Assembly (NCBI GenBank): GCA_030448105.1
Contig: JAUJNP010000009.1
Span: forward strand, 84,705-148,704
Reading direction: 5' to 3'
Length of the DNA stretch: 64,000 bases
Source: Acidimicrobiales bacterium
GTDB lineage: Bacteria > Actinomycetota > Acidimicrobiia > Acidimicrobiales > Iamiaceae
In this document: one piece after another, positions 35,022 through 44,624 of the stretch
Layout: every line of letters starts with the position of its first letter
How positions within the stretch are numbered: the first letter of the stretch is position 1
The notes under the pieces: model-generated
Seen by the model: the letters and a program-made list of their open reading frames with translations, nothing else
The model's database searches: none
What the model was told of the DNA's origin: nothing
Translations under genes and position numbers: made by a program

Positions 35022-35315
35022 ATGTCCCGGTCCCTCCTGGAGCGGCGTCTCACCGAGGCGGCCGAGCGCGTGAAGCGGCTGCGCGAGGAGCTGCTGGTGG
35101 CGGACGAGCAGCTCACCCACTTCGCCGACGAGGCGGCCGACGCCCGCATCCGGGCGCTGGTATCGGAGACGCCGCTGGCCGAGCACGAGCATCGGGAGGC
35201 CGCCAAGCACGCCGAGGCCATGGCCCGCCACCGGGGCGACGTGCTGGCCGAGATCGCGCGGCTCGAGCGGGAACAGGACGCTCTGCTCGACCGGATGACG
35301 GCGCCCCGCGCCTGA
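35022..35315 (+). CDS. small coiled-coil protein
   Basis: 97 residues, almost entirely charged helix: LTEAAERVKRLREELLVADEQL and later HRGDVLAEIARLEREQDALLDRM have heptad spacing. No Cys, no membrane segment. It stands directly upstream of the ANTAR regulator and polA. Function unknown. Confidence 0.7.
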   Translation: MSRSLLERRLTEAAERVKRLREELLVADEQLTHFADEAADARIRALVSETPLAEHEHREAAKHAEAMARHRGDVLAEIARLEREQDALLDRMTAPRA

Positions 35316-35367
35316 TCCACCGACCGTTGCATCGCCCACCGCCCGCATCCAACGAGGGGAGCCGACG

Positions 35368-35949
35368 TTGCCGACCCGCGTGGTGATCGCCGAGGACGAG
35401 GCCATCATCCGCCTCGACCTTAAGGAGACCCTCGAAGAGGAGGGCTACGAGGTCGTGGCCGAGACCGGCCGCGGCGACGACGCGGTGCGGCTGGTGAAGG
35501 AGCACCAACCCGACATCGCCATCCTCGACATCAAGATGCCCGGCCTCGACGGACTCTCGGCGGCGCGGGAGATCGCCGGTGAGCGGCGGGCGGCGGTGCT
35601 CATCCTGACCGCCTTCAGCCAGCGGGACCTGATCGAGCGGGCCCGCGACGCCGGCGCGCTGGCCTACCTGGTGAAGCCGTTCCAGAAGGCGGACCTGCTG
35701 CCGGCCCTGGAGGTGGCGCTGGGCCGGTTCAAGGAGATGAAGGCCCTGCACGACCAGGCCACCAGCCTCGAGGAGCAGCTCGAGACGCGCAAGACGGTCG
35801 ACCGGGCCAAGGGCAAGCTCATGGACGACGGCGGCCTGTCCGAGGGGGCCGCCTTCTCGTTCATCCAGAAGACGGCCATGCGCGAGCGGCGCACGATGCG
35901 CTCGGTGGCCGAGGCGGTGATCGACGGATCGCTCACCCCGGGCCTGTGA
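35368..35949 (+). CDS. pdtaR: ANTAR-domain response regulator (PdtaR-like)
   Basis: 193 residues. Receiver domain with acidic pocket (IAEDEAIIRLDL), phospho-acceptor Asp54 in AILDIKMPGLDG, Thr in LILTAF and Lys in YLVKPF; C-terminal ANTAR helices (LETRKTVDRAKGKLMDDGGLS onward) that bind tandem RNA hairpins to prevent termination. Same order as Rv1626-polA in M. tuberculosis, where its kinase PdtaS lies elsewhere; none is adjacent here. TTG start with GAGGGGAG upstream. The stop overlaps polA (GTGA). Confidence 0.88.
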   Translation: MPTRVVIAEDEAIIRLDLKETLEEEGYEVVAETGRGDDAVRLVKEHQPDIAILDIKMPGLDGLSAAREIAGERRAAVLILTAFSQRDLIERARDAGALAYLVKPFQKADLLPALEVALGRFKEMKALHDQATSLEEQLETRKTVDRAKGKLMDDGGLSEGAAFSFIQKTAMRERRTMRSVAEAVIDGSLTPGL

Positions 35950-38651
35950 CACCCGACCGCCCACCCGTGCTGATGCTGATCGACGGGAACTCGCTCACGT
36001 ACCGCGCCTTCTTCGCCCTCCCCACCGACATGGCCACCGCTTCCGGGCAAGTAACCAATGCCGTGTTCGGGTTCACGTCGATGCTGATCAACCTGCTCCG
36101 CGACCACCGTCCCGATGGCATAGCCGTGGCCTGGGACCGGCCCGAGCCCACCTTCCGCCACGAGCAGGTGGCGACGTACAAGGCCACCCGCCAGGAGGCC
36201 CCCGACATCCTGCGCCAGCAGATCGGCCTGGTCCGCCAGGTGGCCGACACGCTGCGCATCCCCAGCCTCGAGCAGCCCGGCATCGAGGCCGACGACATCA
36301 TCGCCACCCTGGCCACCCGGGCCCGTGAGCGCGGCATGGAGGTCATCGTCGTCACCGGCGACCGTGACAGCTACCAGCTGGTCGAGGATCCCCTAGTGAA
36401 GGTGCTCTACAACCGGCGGGGCGTGTCCGACTACGCGTTCTACGACGAGGCCGGCATCACCGAGCGCACCGGGGTCCACCCCACCAGCTACGTCGAGTAC
36501 GCCGCCCTGAGGGGCGACCCCTCGGACAACCTCCCGGGCGTGCCCGGCGTGGGGGAGAAGACGGCGGCCAAGCTGATCAACACCTACGGAGACCTCGACG
36601 GGGTGTTCGCCCACGTCGCCGACCAGACGCCCAAGTTGCGCCAGAACCTGGCCGACCACGAGGCCCAGGTCCGCCAGAACGCCGAGCTGATGGTGCTGCG
36701 CCGCGACGTCGACCTGGAGGTGGACCTGGACGACCTGCACATGGGGGCCTACGACGTCACCGAGCTGCGCCGGCTGTTCGACTTCCTCGAGTTCCGCACC
36801 TTGGCCGACCGCTTGGCGGAGGCCCTCGAAGCCGACCTCGGCGCCGCGCCCTCCAGCTCCACCGAGGTGCTGGAGGCCGAGGTCACCGTGCTCGACGACG
36901 CCGCGGAGGCCCAGGCGGTCCTGGAGGCGGCGGCCGAGGCCGACGGGCTGCTGGCGGTCGAGGTGGCCTACGACGGCACCCCCGGGTGGGCGGCCGAGGT
37001 GTTGGGCCTCGCCCTGGTGGTCGACCCGGAGACGGCCGGGGTGGTATGGCTGCCGAGCGGGCTGCTCGCCCACGCCGACGTGGCCGCCGCCTTCGACCGG
37101 CTGATGGGACCGGGCGGGCGGCCGATCGCCGCCCACGAGGCCAAGCCGATGCTGGCCTGGCGACTCCGGACCGGGCGGGGCGAGACGGGCCTGGCCATCG
37201 ACACCGCCCTGGCCGCCTACCTGCTCGACCCGGCCGACACCCGCTACCAGGTCCAGAGCCTGCTCCTGCGCTACGCCAACCTGGAGCTGCCCACGGCGTC
37301 GGCTGCTCCCGAAGGCCAGCTCGACCTGGCCGAGCAGGGCCTGGCCGACACGCCGTTGAAGACCGGCCGGCGGGCCCTGGCCGTGGCCCGCCTCGCCCCC
37401 CGCCTGCTCGACGCCCTCGACGCCCAGGGTTTGCGCCGGCTCCACGACGAGATCGAGGTCCCGCTTGTCGGCGTGCTGGCCCGCATGGAAGTGGTGGGCG
37501 TGGGCGTCGACTCCGACCGCCTCCGGGCCATCAACGACACCCTCATCACCCAGTGCGCCGAGCTGCAGCAGGCCATCTGGGACGACGCCGGCGAGGAGTT
37601 CAACGTGAACTCCACCCCCCAGTTGCGGACCGTGCTGTTCGACCAGCTCGGCCTGGCGCCCCAGAAGAAGACCAAGACCGGCTACTCCACCGACGCCCAG
37701 TCGCTCGAGAAGCTGGCCGGGCAGCACCCGATCGTCGACCACCTCCTGGCCTACCGGGAGGTGGAGAAGCTCCGGTCCACCTACGGCGACGGCCTCCTCC
37801 AGGAGGTGGGCCCCGACGGGCGGATCCACGCCACCTTCAACCAGACCGTCGCCCGCACCGGGCGGCTCAGCTCCGATGCGCCGAACCTCCACAACATCCC
37901 GGTGCGCAGCGACCTGGGGCGGTCCTTCCGCACCGCCTTCGTGCCCGCGCCGGGCTGCGAGCTGCTGGTGGCCGACTACAACCAGATCGAGCTGCGTTGC
38001 ATCGCCCACCTGGCCGAGGATCCGGGTCTGGTGGCCGCGTTCACCGCCGGCGACGACATCCACACCACCACCGCCGCCCGGGTCTTCGCGGTCGAGCCCG
38101 CGGCGGTCACCCCCGCGCAGCGGGCCAAGGCCAAGATGGTGAGCTACGGCCTGGCCTACGGCATGGAGTCCTACGGCCTGGCCCAGCGGCTGAACATCGA
38201 GGTGGACGAGGCGAGGGTCATCCTCGACGCCTACTTCGAGGCCTTCCCGGCGGTGAAGGCCTACATGGACCGCACCGTGGCCGAGACCCGCCAGCGGGGC
38301 TACACCGAGACGTTGTTCGGGCGGCGCCGGCCGATCCCCGAGCTGGCCTCCAGCAACCCCCGCATCCGCCAGGCCGGCGAGCGCCAGGCGATGAACGCCG
38401 GCATCCAGGGCCTGGCCGCCGACATCTTCAAGGTGGCGCTGCTGCGGCTCGACCGGGCCCTGCAGGCCGAGGGGCTGGCCAGCCGGCTCATCCTCCAGGT
38501 CCACGACGAGGTCATCCTCGACGTGCCCCCGGACGAACACGACCACGCCGCCGAGCTCACGGTGGCCACCCTGCGCCAGGCCGCCGAGCTCAACGTGCCC
38601 CTCGAGGTGAACCTGGCCTTCGGCGACAGCTGGGCGTCTGCCAAGGCCTGA
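35946..38651 (+). CDS. polA: DNA polymerase I
   Basis: 901 residues. The 5'-nuclease domain (1-300) has LMLIDGNSLTYRAFFAL and GIEADDIIATLA. The middle 3'-5' exonuclease-like domain lacks the catalytic DxE (VEVAYDGTPGW), so proofreading is presumably absent, as in other actinobacterial and Thermus PolA. Polymerase motif A DYNQIELR near 677, motif B RAKAKMVSYGLAYGMESYG and motif C QVHDEVILDVP near 852 are intact. The GTG overlaps the ANTAR regulator stop. Confidence 0.97.
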   Translation: MTPDRPPVLMLIDGNSLTYRAFFALPTDMATASGQVTNAVFGFTSMLINLLRDHRPDGIAVAWDRPEPTFRHEQVATYKATRQEAPDILRQQIGLVRQVADTLRIPSLEQPGIEADDIIATLATRARERGMEVIVVTGDRDSYQLVEDPLVKVLYNRRGVSDYAFYDEAGITERTGVHPTSYVEYAALRGDPSDNLPGVPGVGEKTAAKLINTYGDLDGVFAHVADQTPKLRQNLADHEAQVRQNAELMVLRRDVDLEVDLDDLHMGAYDVTELRRLFDFLEFRTLADRLAEALEADLGAAPSSSTEVLEAEVTVLDDAAEAQAVLEAAAEADGLLAVEVAYDGTPGWAAEVLGLALVVDPETAGVVWLPSGLLAHADVAAAFDRLMGPGGRPIAAHEAKPMLAWRLRTGRGETGLAIDTALAAYLLDPADTRYQVQSLLLRYANLELPTASAAPEGQLDLAEQGLADTPLKTGRRALAVARLAPRLLDALDAQGLRRLHDEIEVPLVGVLARMEVVGVGVDSDRLRAINDTLITQCAELQQAIWDDAGEEFNVNSTPQLRTVLFDQLGLAPQKKTKTGYSTDAQSLEKLAGQHPIVDHLLAYREVEKLRSTYGDGLLQEVGPDGRIHATFNQTVARTGRLSSDAPNLHNIPVRSDLGRSFRTAFVPAPGCELLVADYNQIELRCIAHLAEDPGLVAAFTAGDDIHTTTAARVFAVEPAAVTPAQRAKAKMVSYGLAYGMESYGLAQRLNIEVDEARVILDAYFEAFPAVKAYMDRTVAETRQRGYTETLFGRRRPIPELASSNPRIRQAGERQAMNAGIQGLAADIFKVALLRLDRALQAEGLASRLILQVHDEVILDVPPDEHDHAAELTVATLRQAAELNVPLEVNLAFGDSWASAKA

Positions 38652-38654
38652 GCG

Positions 38655-39380
38655 GTGCCCGGACGGGACCACTGGTTCGAGGATGTGGCCGACCACCTCG
38701 GCTCGGCCTACCTCCGGTACTCCTTCACGAGAGGCACCGACCAGGAGGTGGCCTTCCTCGTCGACGCCCTCGAGCTCGAGCCCGGCATGCGGGTGCTCGA
38801 CGTGGGGTGCGGGCCCGGGCGCCACGCCCACGCCCTCGGCCGCCGGGGGATCGGGGTGCTCGGGGTGGACATCTCGCGGCGGTTCGTCGACCTGGCGCGC
38901 ATCGACGCGCCGCCGGGGGTCGCGTTCGAGCGGGCCGACGCCCGTGCCCTGGCCTACGACGCCGAGTTCGACGCCGCCATCTCGCTCTGCCAGGGCGGCT
39001 TCGGCCTCCAGGGCCTCGACGGCGGCGACGGCCGGGTGCTGGAGGGCATCGGCCGGGCCCTGCGCCCCGGCGGGGCGCTGGCCCTCAGCGCGTTCTCGGC
39101 CTACTTCCAGGTGCGCTGGCTCGACGAGACCATGACCTTCGACGCCGAGCACGGCGTCAACCACGAGCGCACCACCATCAAGGATGAAGCCGGCCACGAC
39201 GCGCCCGCCGAGCTGTGGACCACGTGCTTCACCCCTCGCGAGCTGCGCCTGCTGTGCGGGGCCGCCGGCCTGGCGGTGGAGCACATCTGGTCGGTGGAGC
39301 CGGGCCGGTACCGCGCCCACCCTCCCGACGTCGAGCACCCGGAACTTCTCGTGGTCGCCCGCAAACCCGCCGTGGGTTAG
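38655..39380 (+). CDS. class I SAM-dependent methyltransferase
   Basis: 241 residues. Motif I VLDVGCGPGRHAHALGRRG near residue 47, acidic motif II LGVDIS, FERADARAL and the post-motif GRALRPGGALALSAFS. The C-terminal half (WTTCFTPRELRLLCGAAGL) is typical of small-molecule methyltransferases of the methyltransf_11/25 type. Substrate not predictable. The GTG starts three bases after polA. Its TAG stop forms part of the presumed rpsA -10. Confidence 0.85.
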   Translation: MPGRDHWFEDVADHLGSAYLRYSFTRGTDQEVAFLVDALELEPGMRVLDVGCGPGRHAHALGRRGIGVLGVDISRRFVDLARIDAPPGVAFERADARALAYDAEFDAAISLCQGGFGLQGLDGGDGRVLEGIGRALRPGGALALSAFSAYFQVRWLDETMTFDAEHGVNHERTTIKDEAGHDAPAELWTTCFTPRELRLLCGAAGLAVEHIWSVEPGRYRAHPPDVEHPELLVVARKPAVG

Positions 39381-39383
39381 CCT
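39378..39383 (+). promoter_or_regulatory. candidate -10 for rpsA
   Basis: TTAGCCT: TAGCCT begins with the stop codon of the methyltransferase gene. It lies 21 bases before the GTG at 39405, so this transcript would have a short leader. Confidence 0.35.
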
Positions 39384-39404
39384 GCTCCGCCGGCTCGCCG
39401 AGCC

Positions 39405-40912
39405 GTGCCCCCATCCTCGCCCACTGACCACGAAGAGCAGCCATCCTTGTCCGACCAGACCGCCACCGTCGTCCCCCCCGGCCCGCCTGACACCCCGACC
39501 TCCGCCGAGGGTGAGCCCGCCGAGGACTACGTCTTCCGCCAGATCACCGCCGATGACCTGGAGGGCAGCTTCGAGGACGCCATCACCGCCTCGATGGTCG
39601 ACGTGGACGACGGCCAGATCGTCGCCGGCAAGGTGGTCAAGGTCGACAAGGACGAGGTGCTGCTCGACATCGGCTACAAGTCCGAGGGCGTGATCCCCAG
39701 CCGCGAGCTGTCGATCCGCAACGACGTCGACCCCAACGAGATCGTCGCCATGGGCGAGGAGATCGAGGCCCTCGTCCTCCAGAAGGAGGACAAGGACGGA
39801 CGCCTGATCCTGTCCAAGAAGCGGGCGCAGTACGAGCGGGCCTGGGGCGACATCGAGCGCAAGAAGGAGAACGACGGCGAGGTCTCCGGCTTCGTGATCG
39901 AGGTGGTAAAGGGGGCCTGATCGTCGACATCGGCCTTCGCGGGTTCCTGCCCGCCTCCCTCGTGGAGCTGCGCCGGGTCCGCGACCTCCAGCCCTACGTG
40001 GGCAAGGAGCTCACGGCCAAGATCATCGAGCTCGACAAGAACCGCAACAACGTGGTGCTGTCGCGCCGGGCCTACCTCGAAGAGACCCAGAAGGAGCAGC
40101 GCGAGGAGTTCCTCGAGAACCTCAAGCCCGGCGAGGTCCGCAAGGGCGTGGTGTCGAGCGTGGTGAACTTCGGCGCCTTCGTAGACCTCGGCGGCATGGA
40201 CGGCCTGGTCCACGTGTCCGAGCTGTCCTGGAAGCACGTCGACCACCCCGGTTCGGTGGTGGCCGTCGGCGACGAGATCACCGTGCAGGTGCTCGAGGTT
40301 GACCTCGACCGCGAGCGCATCAGCCTCTCCCTCAAGGCCACCCAGCAGGACCCGTGGCAGGAGTTCGCGTCCGGCCACCGGGTGGGCGAGCTGGTCTACG
40401 GCCGGGTCACCAAGCTCGTGCCCTTCGGCGCCTTCGTGCAGGTGGGCGACGGCATCGAGGGCCTGGTCCACATCTCGGAAATGTCCGCCCACCACGTCGA
40501 CCTGCCCGAGCAGGTGGTCACCCCCGGCGAGGAGCTCTGGGTCAAGATCATCGACCTCGACCTCCAGCGCCGGCGCATCAGCCTCTCCATCAAGCAGGCG
40601 GCCGAGGGCGGCATCGTCGCCTCCGAGTACCAGGAGCACTTCGGCGAGCACGCCTACGACGACGAGGGCAACTACATCGGCGGCGACACCGGTGCCGAGG
40701 AGGCGTGGGCCGAGTACTACGCCGAGCACGGGCTGGAGGTGCCGGGCGGGGCCCACGCCCCCACCGGCCCCCCGCCGGTCGCGCCCGCCGCGCCTGTCGA
40801 GCCCGCCCCGTCCGCCGAGCCCGACAGCCTGGCCGAGCCGGAGGAGCCCTCCGCGCCGGCCGGGCAGGCCGACGACGGGGATGCCGCCGCCGCCACCACC
40901 GACCCCGCCTGA
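39405..40912 (+). CDS. rpsA: 30S ribosomal protein S1, one-base frameshift
   Basis: Four S1 RNA-binding repeats: GQIVAGKVVKVDKDEVLLDIGYKSEGVIP; then, after a frameshift, LIVDIGLRGFLPASL; GVVSSVVNFGAFVDLGGMDGLVH; and GRVTKLVPFGAFVQVGDGIEGLVH. The first part stops at 39920 after VIEVVKGA because AAGGGGGCC has one G too few near 39912-39917; adding it yields VVKGGLIVDIG and a protein of about 500 residues with an Ala/Pro-rich acidic tail. S1 is essential, so a base-calling error is the likely cause. The start could be GTG 39405 or TTG 39447 (GAAGAG upstream). Confidence 0.9.
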
Positions 40913-41048
40913 GCCCCGCCCCCCCCGCCCAGGGGCAGAAACGGGCGTCGAAACCCTTGCGCCACCGGCGGCTGGGCCGACAGATGGAGCGTCGTGCCAA
41001 CCGTTCCTTCCCGGTGCGGTCCCAGGAGAGCCGAAAAGGGGTTTCACA

Positions 41049-41951
41049 GTGGGTTCTCGACGGACGCTGATCCTCGTCGCCGCCATCGCCATGGGCGCGC
41101 TCGCCGCCTTCCTGGTGTGGAGCTAAGTGGGCGGGATCCAGGACCGGGCCAACGGCAACGCGGCGCGGGTGAGGGTCTACGTGGTCAAGGCGCCCATCAA
41201 GAAGGGCACCTACGGCTCGGAGGCGAAGTCGGCGGCCTGGATCGGTGAGGCGTCGGTGCCGCGGGAGTTCCTCCCGGCCAACGCCATCCGCAGCATCGAC
41301 GACGACATCGGCGAGAAGGTCGCGGTGAACGACCTGGCGGTGAACCAGATCGTGACCGTGGACATGTTCGCCGACCCGGCGTCGGTCGAGAGCACCTTCG
41401 CCAGCCGGCTCGAGAAGATCCGGGGCAAGGACCAGACGGCCATCAGCATCTCGGTGGACAACATCCGGGGAGTGGCCAACCTGTTGCAACCGGGGGACTA
41501 CGTCAACGTCATGTCGACCGTCGCCACCCCCCCCGAGGGCGGGAGCCAGGTCGCCGTACGGCCGGGCGACCCGCTGCCCGACTACCTCTACCTGCCGGCG
41601 CGGGCCCGGATGATCTACCAGAAGGCCCAGATCCTCGCCATCGACGAGACCCCCGTGGCCCAGCCCGGCGAGGTGCAGGCAGCGTCGGCCGAGGGCGAGG
41701 GCGAGGACCCGGCGGCCGGCGAGGAGACCGCCAACCGGGGGCTCCTCACCCTCATCGTGCCGGCCAAGGCCGCCCAGTACATCGCCTCGCTGGATCCGTC
41801 GGCCATCTACCTCGCACTCGTGCCCCGTGACTACGAGCCCGTCCCGGTCCCCGACCTCGAGGTCTCCGACGACCCGACCAACCCGCTGCCCGGCGAGGAC
41901 CCCGACCAGCTCACGCCCTACGGCCCCGATGGGCCGGGAAGTGACGACTAG
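41049..41951 (+). CDS. cpaB: Flp pilus assembly protein CpaB, in-frame stop after residue 25
   Basis: GTG at 41049 with AGGGG eight bases upstream encodes GSRRTLILVAAIAMGALAAFLVWS, the usual single N-terminal helix of CpaB. A TAA (41124-41126) follows, where relatives continue with Tyr or a similar residue. The same frame then gives VGGIQDRANGNAARVRVYVVKAPI, the SAF-type domain with VPREFLPANAIR, and the secretin-binding region SISVDNIRGVANLLQPGDYVNVM, to 41951. TAC to TAA by one base is the simplest explanation. If real, the membrane anchor is separated from the periplasmic domain. First gene of the Tad cluster. Confidence 0.78.
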
Positions 41952-43210
41952 TGAGCAGTCACCTTGAGCCGGGCGTCGACCAGCACCAGCACCGGGAAGC
42001 GGCCGAGGGAGCGTTGGCAGGCATGACCGTCACCAGCACGAGGATCGCCGTGGTCGAGGCGGACCCGGCCGCCCGCAGCCGGCTGGCCATGCAGCTGGGC
42101 GACCAGGTGGCCGACTACCGCTCGGTGGAGGCCTTCTCCTCCTCCTCCTCCTCCTCCTCCTCGCTGGACGGCCGACCCACGGTGGTGGTGCTCGGCCCGT
42201 CGTGCGCCGTCGCGCCGGGGCTGGGCGGCGGCGAGGACCTGATCCACCAGCGCCGGGACGTGGGGGCGATCCTCATCGCCGAGGAGCTCACCACCGACCT
42301 GTTCCAGCGGGCCCTCCGCACCGGCGTTCGTGACGTGCTGGCGGCGCCGGTGGACACCGCGCAGCTGAACGAGGCCGTCCACCGGGTGGCGAGCTCCCTC
42401 GGCGCCGCCGCCGCCCCCGCCGCGCCCGACCCGGTCGAGCCCCTCGACGGCGAGCTCGGGCGCATGATCACCGTGTTCTCTCCCAAGGGCGGTGCGGGGA
42501 AGTCGACGGTGGCCACCAACCTGGCCGTGTCCCTCGCCCTGCGCAGCGAGAAGCCGGTGGTGCTGGTCGACGCCGACTTCCAGTTCGGCGACGTGGCCGT
42601 GATGCTCAAGCTGGCCCCGAAGCACACCATCGTCGACGCCCTGGGCGCCATCGACCGCCTCGACGTCGGCATGGTCCAGAACCTCCTCGCCACCCACCCC
42701 CCGTCGGGGCTGCGCGTCCTGCCCGCCCCCCTGGAGCCGGCCTACTCGGACCGCATCACCCCATCCGACCTGACGGCCGTGCTCGGCGTGCTGCGGACCT
42801 TCTGCGCGTTCGTCGTGGTGGACACACCGTCGTACTTCGACGACAAGGTCATCAGCATCATCGACCAGACCGACGACCTGCTGCTGGTGGCGGGGATGGA
42901 CATCCCCAACATCAAGAACGTGAAGATCGGCCTGCAGACGATGCGCCTGCTCGGCACCCCCATGTCCAAGGTGCACCTCGTGCTGAACCGGTCGAACTCC
43001 AAGGTGCGCCTCGATGTGAGCGAGGTCGAGCGGACCCTCCAGGTGAAGGCCGAATCGCTCATCCCGAGCGACGTGGTCGTGCCGCAGTCGGTGAACCGAG
43101 GCACCCCGGTGGTGCTGGAGAGCCCGAAGTCGGGGGTGGCGCGGGCGCTCGAAGCCCTGGCCGACCGGTTCGCCCCCGCCGCCGTCAGCGGCAGGAAGAA
43201 GCGGCGCTAG
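41951..43210 (+). CDS. cpaE: CpaE-like pilus-assembly ATPase (active P-loop)
   Basis: 419 residues. The N-terminal pseudo-receiver domain (about 30-145; TRIAVVEADPAARSRLAMQL) lacks a convincing phospho-acceptor. The MinD/ParA-type ATPase has the deviant Walker A FSPKGGAGKSTVATNL near 178, switch VLVDADFQFGDVAVML and FVVVDTPSYFDD. CpaE proteins place the Tad machine at the pole in Caulobacter. A (TCC)n tract encodes nine serines at about residues 63-71 between the two strands of the receiver. The start GTG shares one base with the cpaB stop. Confidence 0.88.
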   Translation: MSSHLEPGVDQHQHREAAEGALAGMTVTSTRIAVVEADPAARSRLAMQLGDQVADYRSVEAFSSSSSSSSSLDGRPTVVVLGPSCAVAPGLGGGEDLIHQRRDVGAILIAEELTTDLFQRALRTGVRDVLAAPVDTAQLNEAVHRVASSLGAAAAPAAPDPVEPLDGELGRMITVFSPKGGAGKSTVATNLAVSLALRSEKPVVLVDADFQFGDVAVMLKLAPKHTIVDALGAIDRLDVGMVQNLLATHPPSGLRVLPAPLEPAYSDRITPSDLTAVLGVLRTFCAFVVVDTPSYFDDKVISIIDQTDDLLLVAGMDIPNIKNVKIGLQTMRLLGTPMSKVHLVLNRSNSKVRLDVSEVERTLQVKAESLIPSDVVVPQSVNRGTPVVLESPKSGVARALEALADRFAPAAVSGRKKRR

Positions 43211-43247
43211 AAGGCCCAGCTCCCTTCAACTCCGTCGGGCTCGACCG

Positions 43248-44624
43248 ATGGTTGAAGCGATGTCCCTCTACAAGCGTCTCAACGAAGTCCACCCGAACGG
43301 CAACGGCCTCTCGGTCACCGCCCGACGGGACCCGATCCTCGACGAGCTGCGCCAGAAGATCCACCACCACCTCATCGAGGAGCTGGGGCCGATCCTCTAC
43401 GACAAGCGCCTGTCCGAGGACGACCTGCGCCGCCGGGTGCACGAGCAGCTCCATTCCGCCCTCGCCCAGGAGCGGTCGCCGCTGTCGGCGGCCGACAAGG
43501 CCCAGCTGATCCAGGACGTGTCCGACGACATCCTCGGGTACGGCCCCATCGACCGGCTGCTGAAGGACGAGACCATCACCGAGGTGATGGTGAACGGCCC
43601 CGACAGCGTCTACATCGAGCGCAACGGCAAGGTGGAGAAGGTGGGGGCCGGCTTCGTCGACGACACCCACCTGCGGCGCATCATCGACAAGATCGTCGGC
43701 CAGGTGGGGCGGCGCATCGACGAGGCCACCCCGCTGTGCGATGCCCGCCTCCCCGACGGCTCACGCGTCAACGCCGTGATCCACCCCCTCGCCATCGGCG
43801 GGCCCTTCCTCACCATCCGCAAGTTCGCCAAGGACCCGTACCAGATCGACGACCTGATCCGGTTCGGGACCCTGAACGCGGCGTCCGCCCGGTTCCTTCA
43901 GGCCATGGTGGTCGGCAAGCTGAACATCATCGTGGCCGGCGGGACCGGCACCGGGAAGACGACCACCCTCAACGTGTTGTCCTCGTTCATCCCCGGCGAC
44001 GAGCGCATCGTCACCGTCGAGGACGCCAAGGAGCTCCAGCTCCACCAGGACCACGTGCTCGCCCTCGAGGCCCGGCCCCCGAACATCGAGGGCAAGGGCC
44101 AGATCACCATCCGGGACCTGGTGAAGAACGCCCTGCGCATGCGGCCCGACCGCATCGTGGTCGGTGAGTGCCGCTCCGGCGAGGCCCTCGACATGCTCCA
44201 AGCCATGAACACCGGCCACGACGGCTCCCTCACCACGGTGCACGCCAACAGCCCCCGCGACACCCTGGCCCGGCTCGAGACCCTCGTGCTGATGGCCGGG
44301 TTCGACCTGCCGGTGCGGGCCATCCGCGAGCAGATGGCCTCGGCCATCGACGGCATCGTGCAGCTCACCCGCCTGCGGGACGGCACCCGCCGCATCACCC
44401 ACGTCACCGAGGTGCAGGGCATGGAGGGCGACGTCATCACCCTGCAGGACGTCTTCGTCTTCGACTTCGGCATGGGCATCGACGAGCACGGCCGGTTCCG
44501 GGGCCACCTCAAGGCCACCGGCACGCGGCCCAAGTTCGCCGAGAAGCTGGCCGACCTCGGCATCCGGCTCGGCCCCGAGGTGTTCCAGCCCGAGCCGATG
44601 GCCCGCCGGGGCGGACCTCGATGA
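43248..44624 (+). CDS. cpaF: Tad pilus ATPase CpaF/TadA
   Basis: 458 residues. Secretion ATPase that powers Flp pilin assembly. The N-terminal domain has HEQLHSALAQE and DDILGYGPIDRLLKDETITEVMVNG; Walker A IVAGGTGTGKTTTLN near 231; Asp box VTVEDAKELQLHQDHV; Walker B RPDRIVVGECRSGEALDMLQAMNTGH with DGSLTTVHANSPRD. The ATG at 43248 is 37 bp after cpaE. The stop overlaps the following gene (ATGA). Confidence 0.95.
   Translation: MVEAMSLYKRLNEVHPNGNGLSVTARRDPILDELRQKIHHHLIEELGPILYDKRLSEDDLRRRVHEQLHSALAQERSPLSAADKAQLIQDVSDDILGYGPIDRLLKDETITEVMVNGPDSVYIERNGKVEKVGAGFVDDTHLRRIIDKIVGQVGRRIDEATPLCDARLPDGSRVNAVIHPLAIGGPFLTIRKFAKDPYQIDDLIRFGTLNAASARFLQAMVVGKLNIIVAGGTGTGKTTTLNVLSSFIPGDERIVTVEDAKELQLHQDHVLALEARPPNIEGKGQITIRDLVKNALRMRPDRIVVGECRSGEALDMLQAMNTGHDGSLTTVHANSPRDTLARLETLVLMAGFDLPVRAIREQMASAIDGIVQLTRLRDGTRRITHVTEVQGMEGDVITLQDVFVFDFGMGIDEHGRFRGHLKATGTRPKFAEKLADLGIRLGPEVFQPEPMARRGGPR

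Noticed and set aside
36393..39431. Very long open frame (about 1000 codons) on the minus strand opposite polA and the methyltransferase gene
   Set aside because: It is the codon-position mirror of high-G+C coding sequence; low-complexity His/Val/Gly-rich translation with no motifs, while polA is complete on the other strand.
39905..39925. Programmed ribosomal frameshift in rpsA
   Set aside because: A G run is present, but no stimulatory hairpin or ribosome-like site is obvious, and other genes in the window show the same one-base losses, so base-calling error is simpler.
40913..41048. Riboswitch (for example c-di-GMP) in the leader of the Tad operon
   Set aside because: The 136-bp region is G+C-rich with a few weak inverted repeats, but I could not find the conserved GEMM or c-di-AMP core elements.
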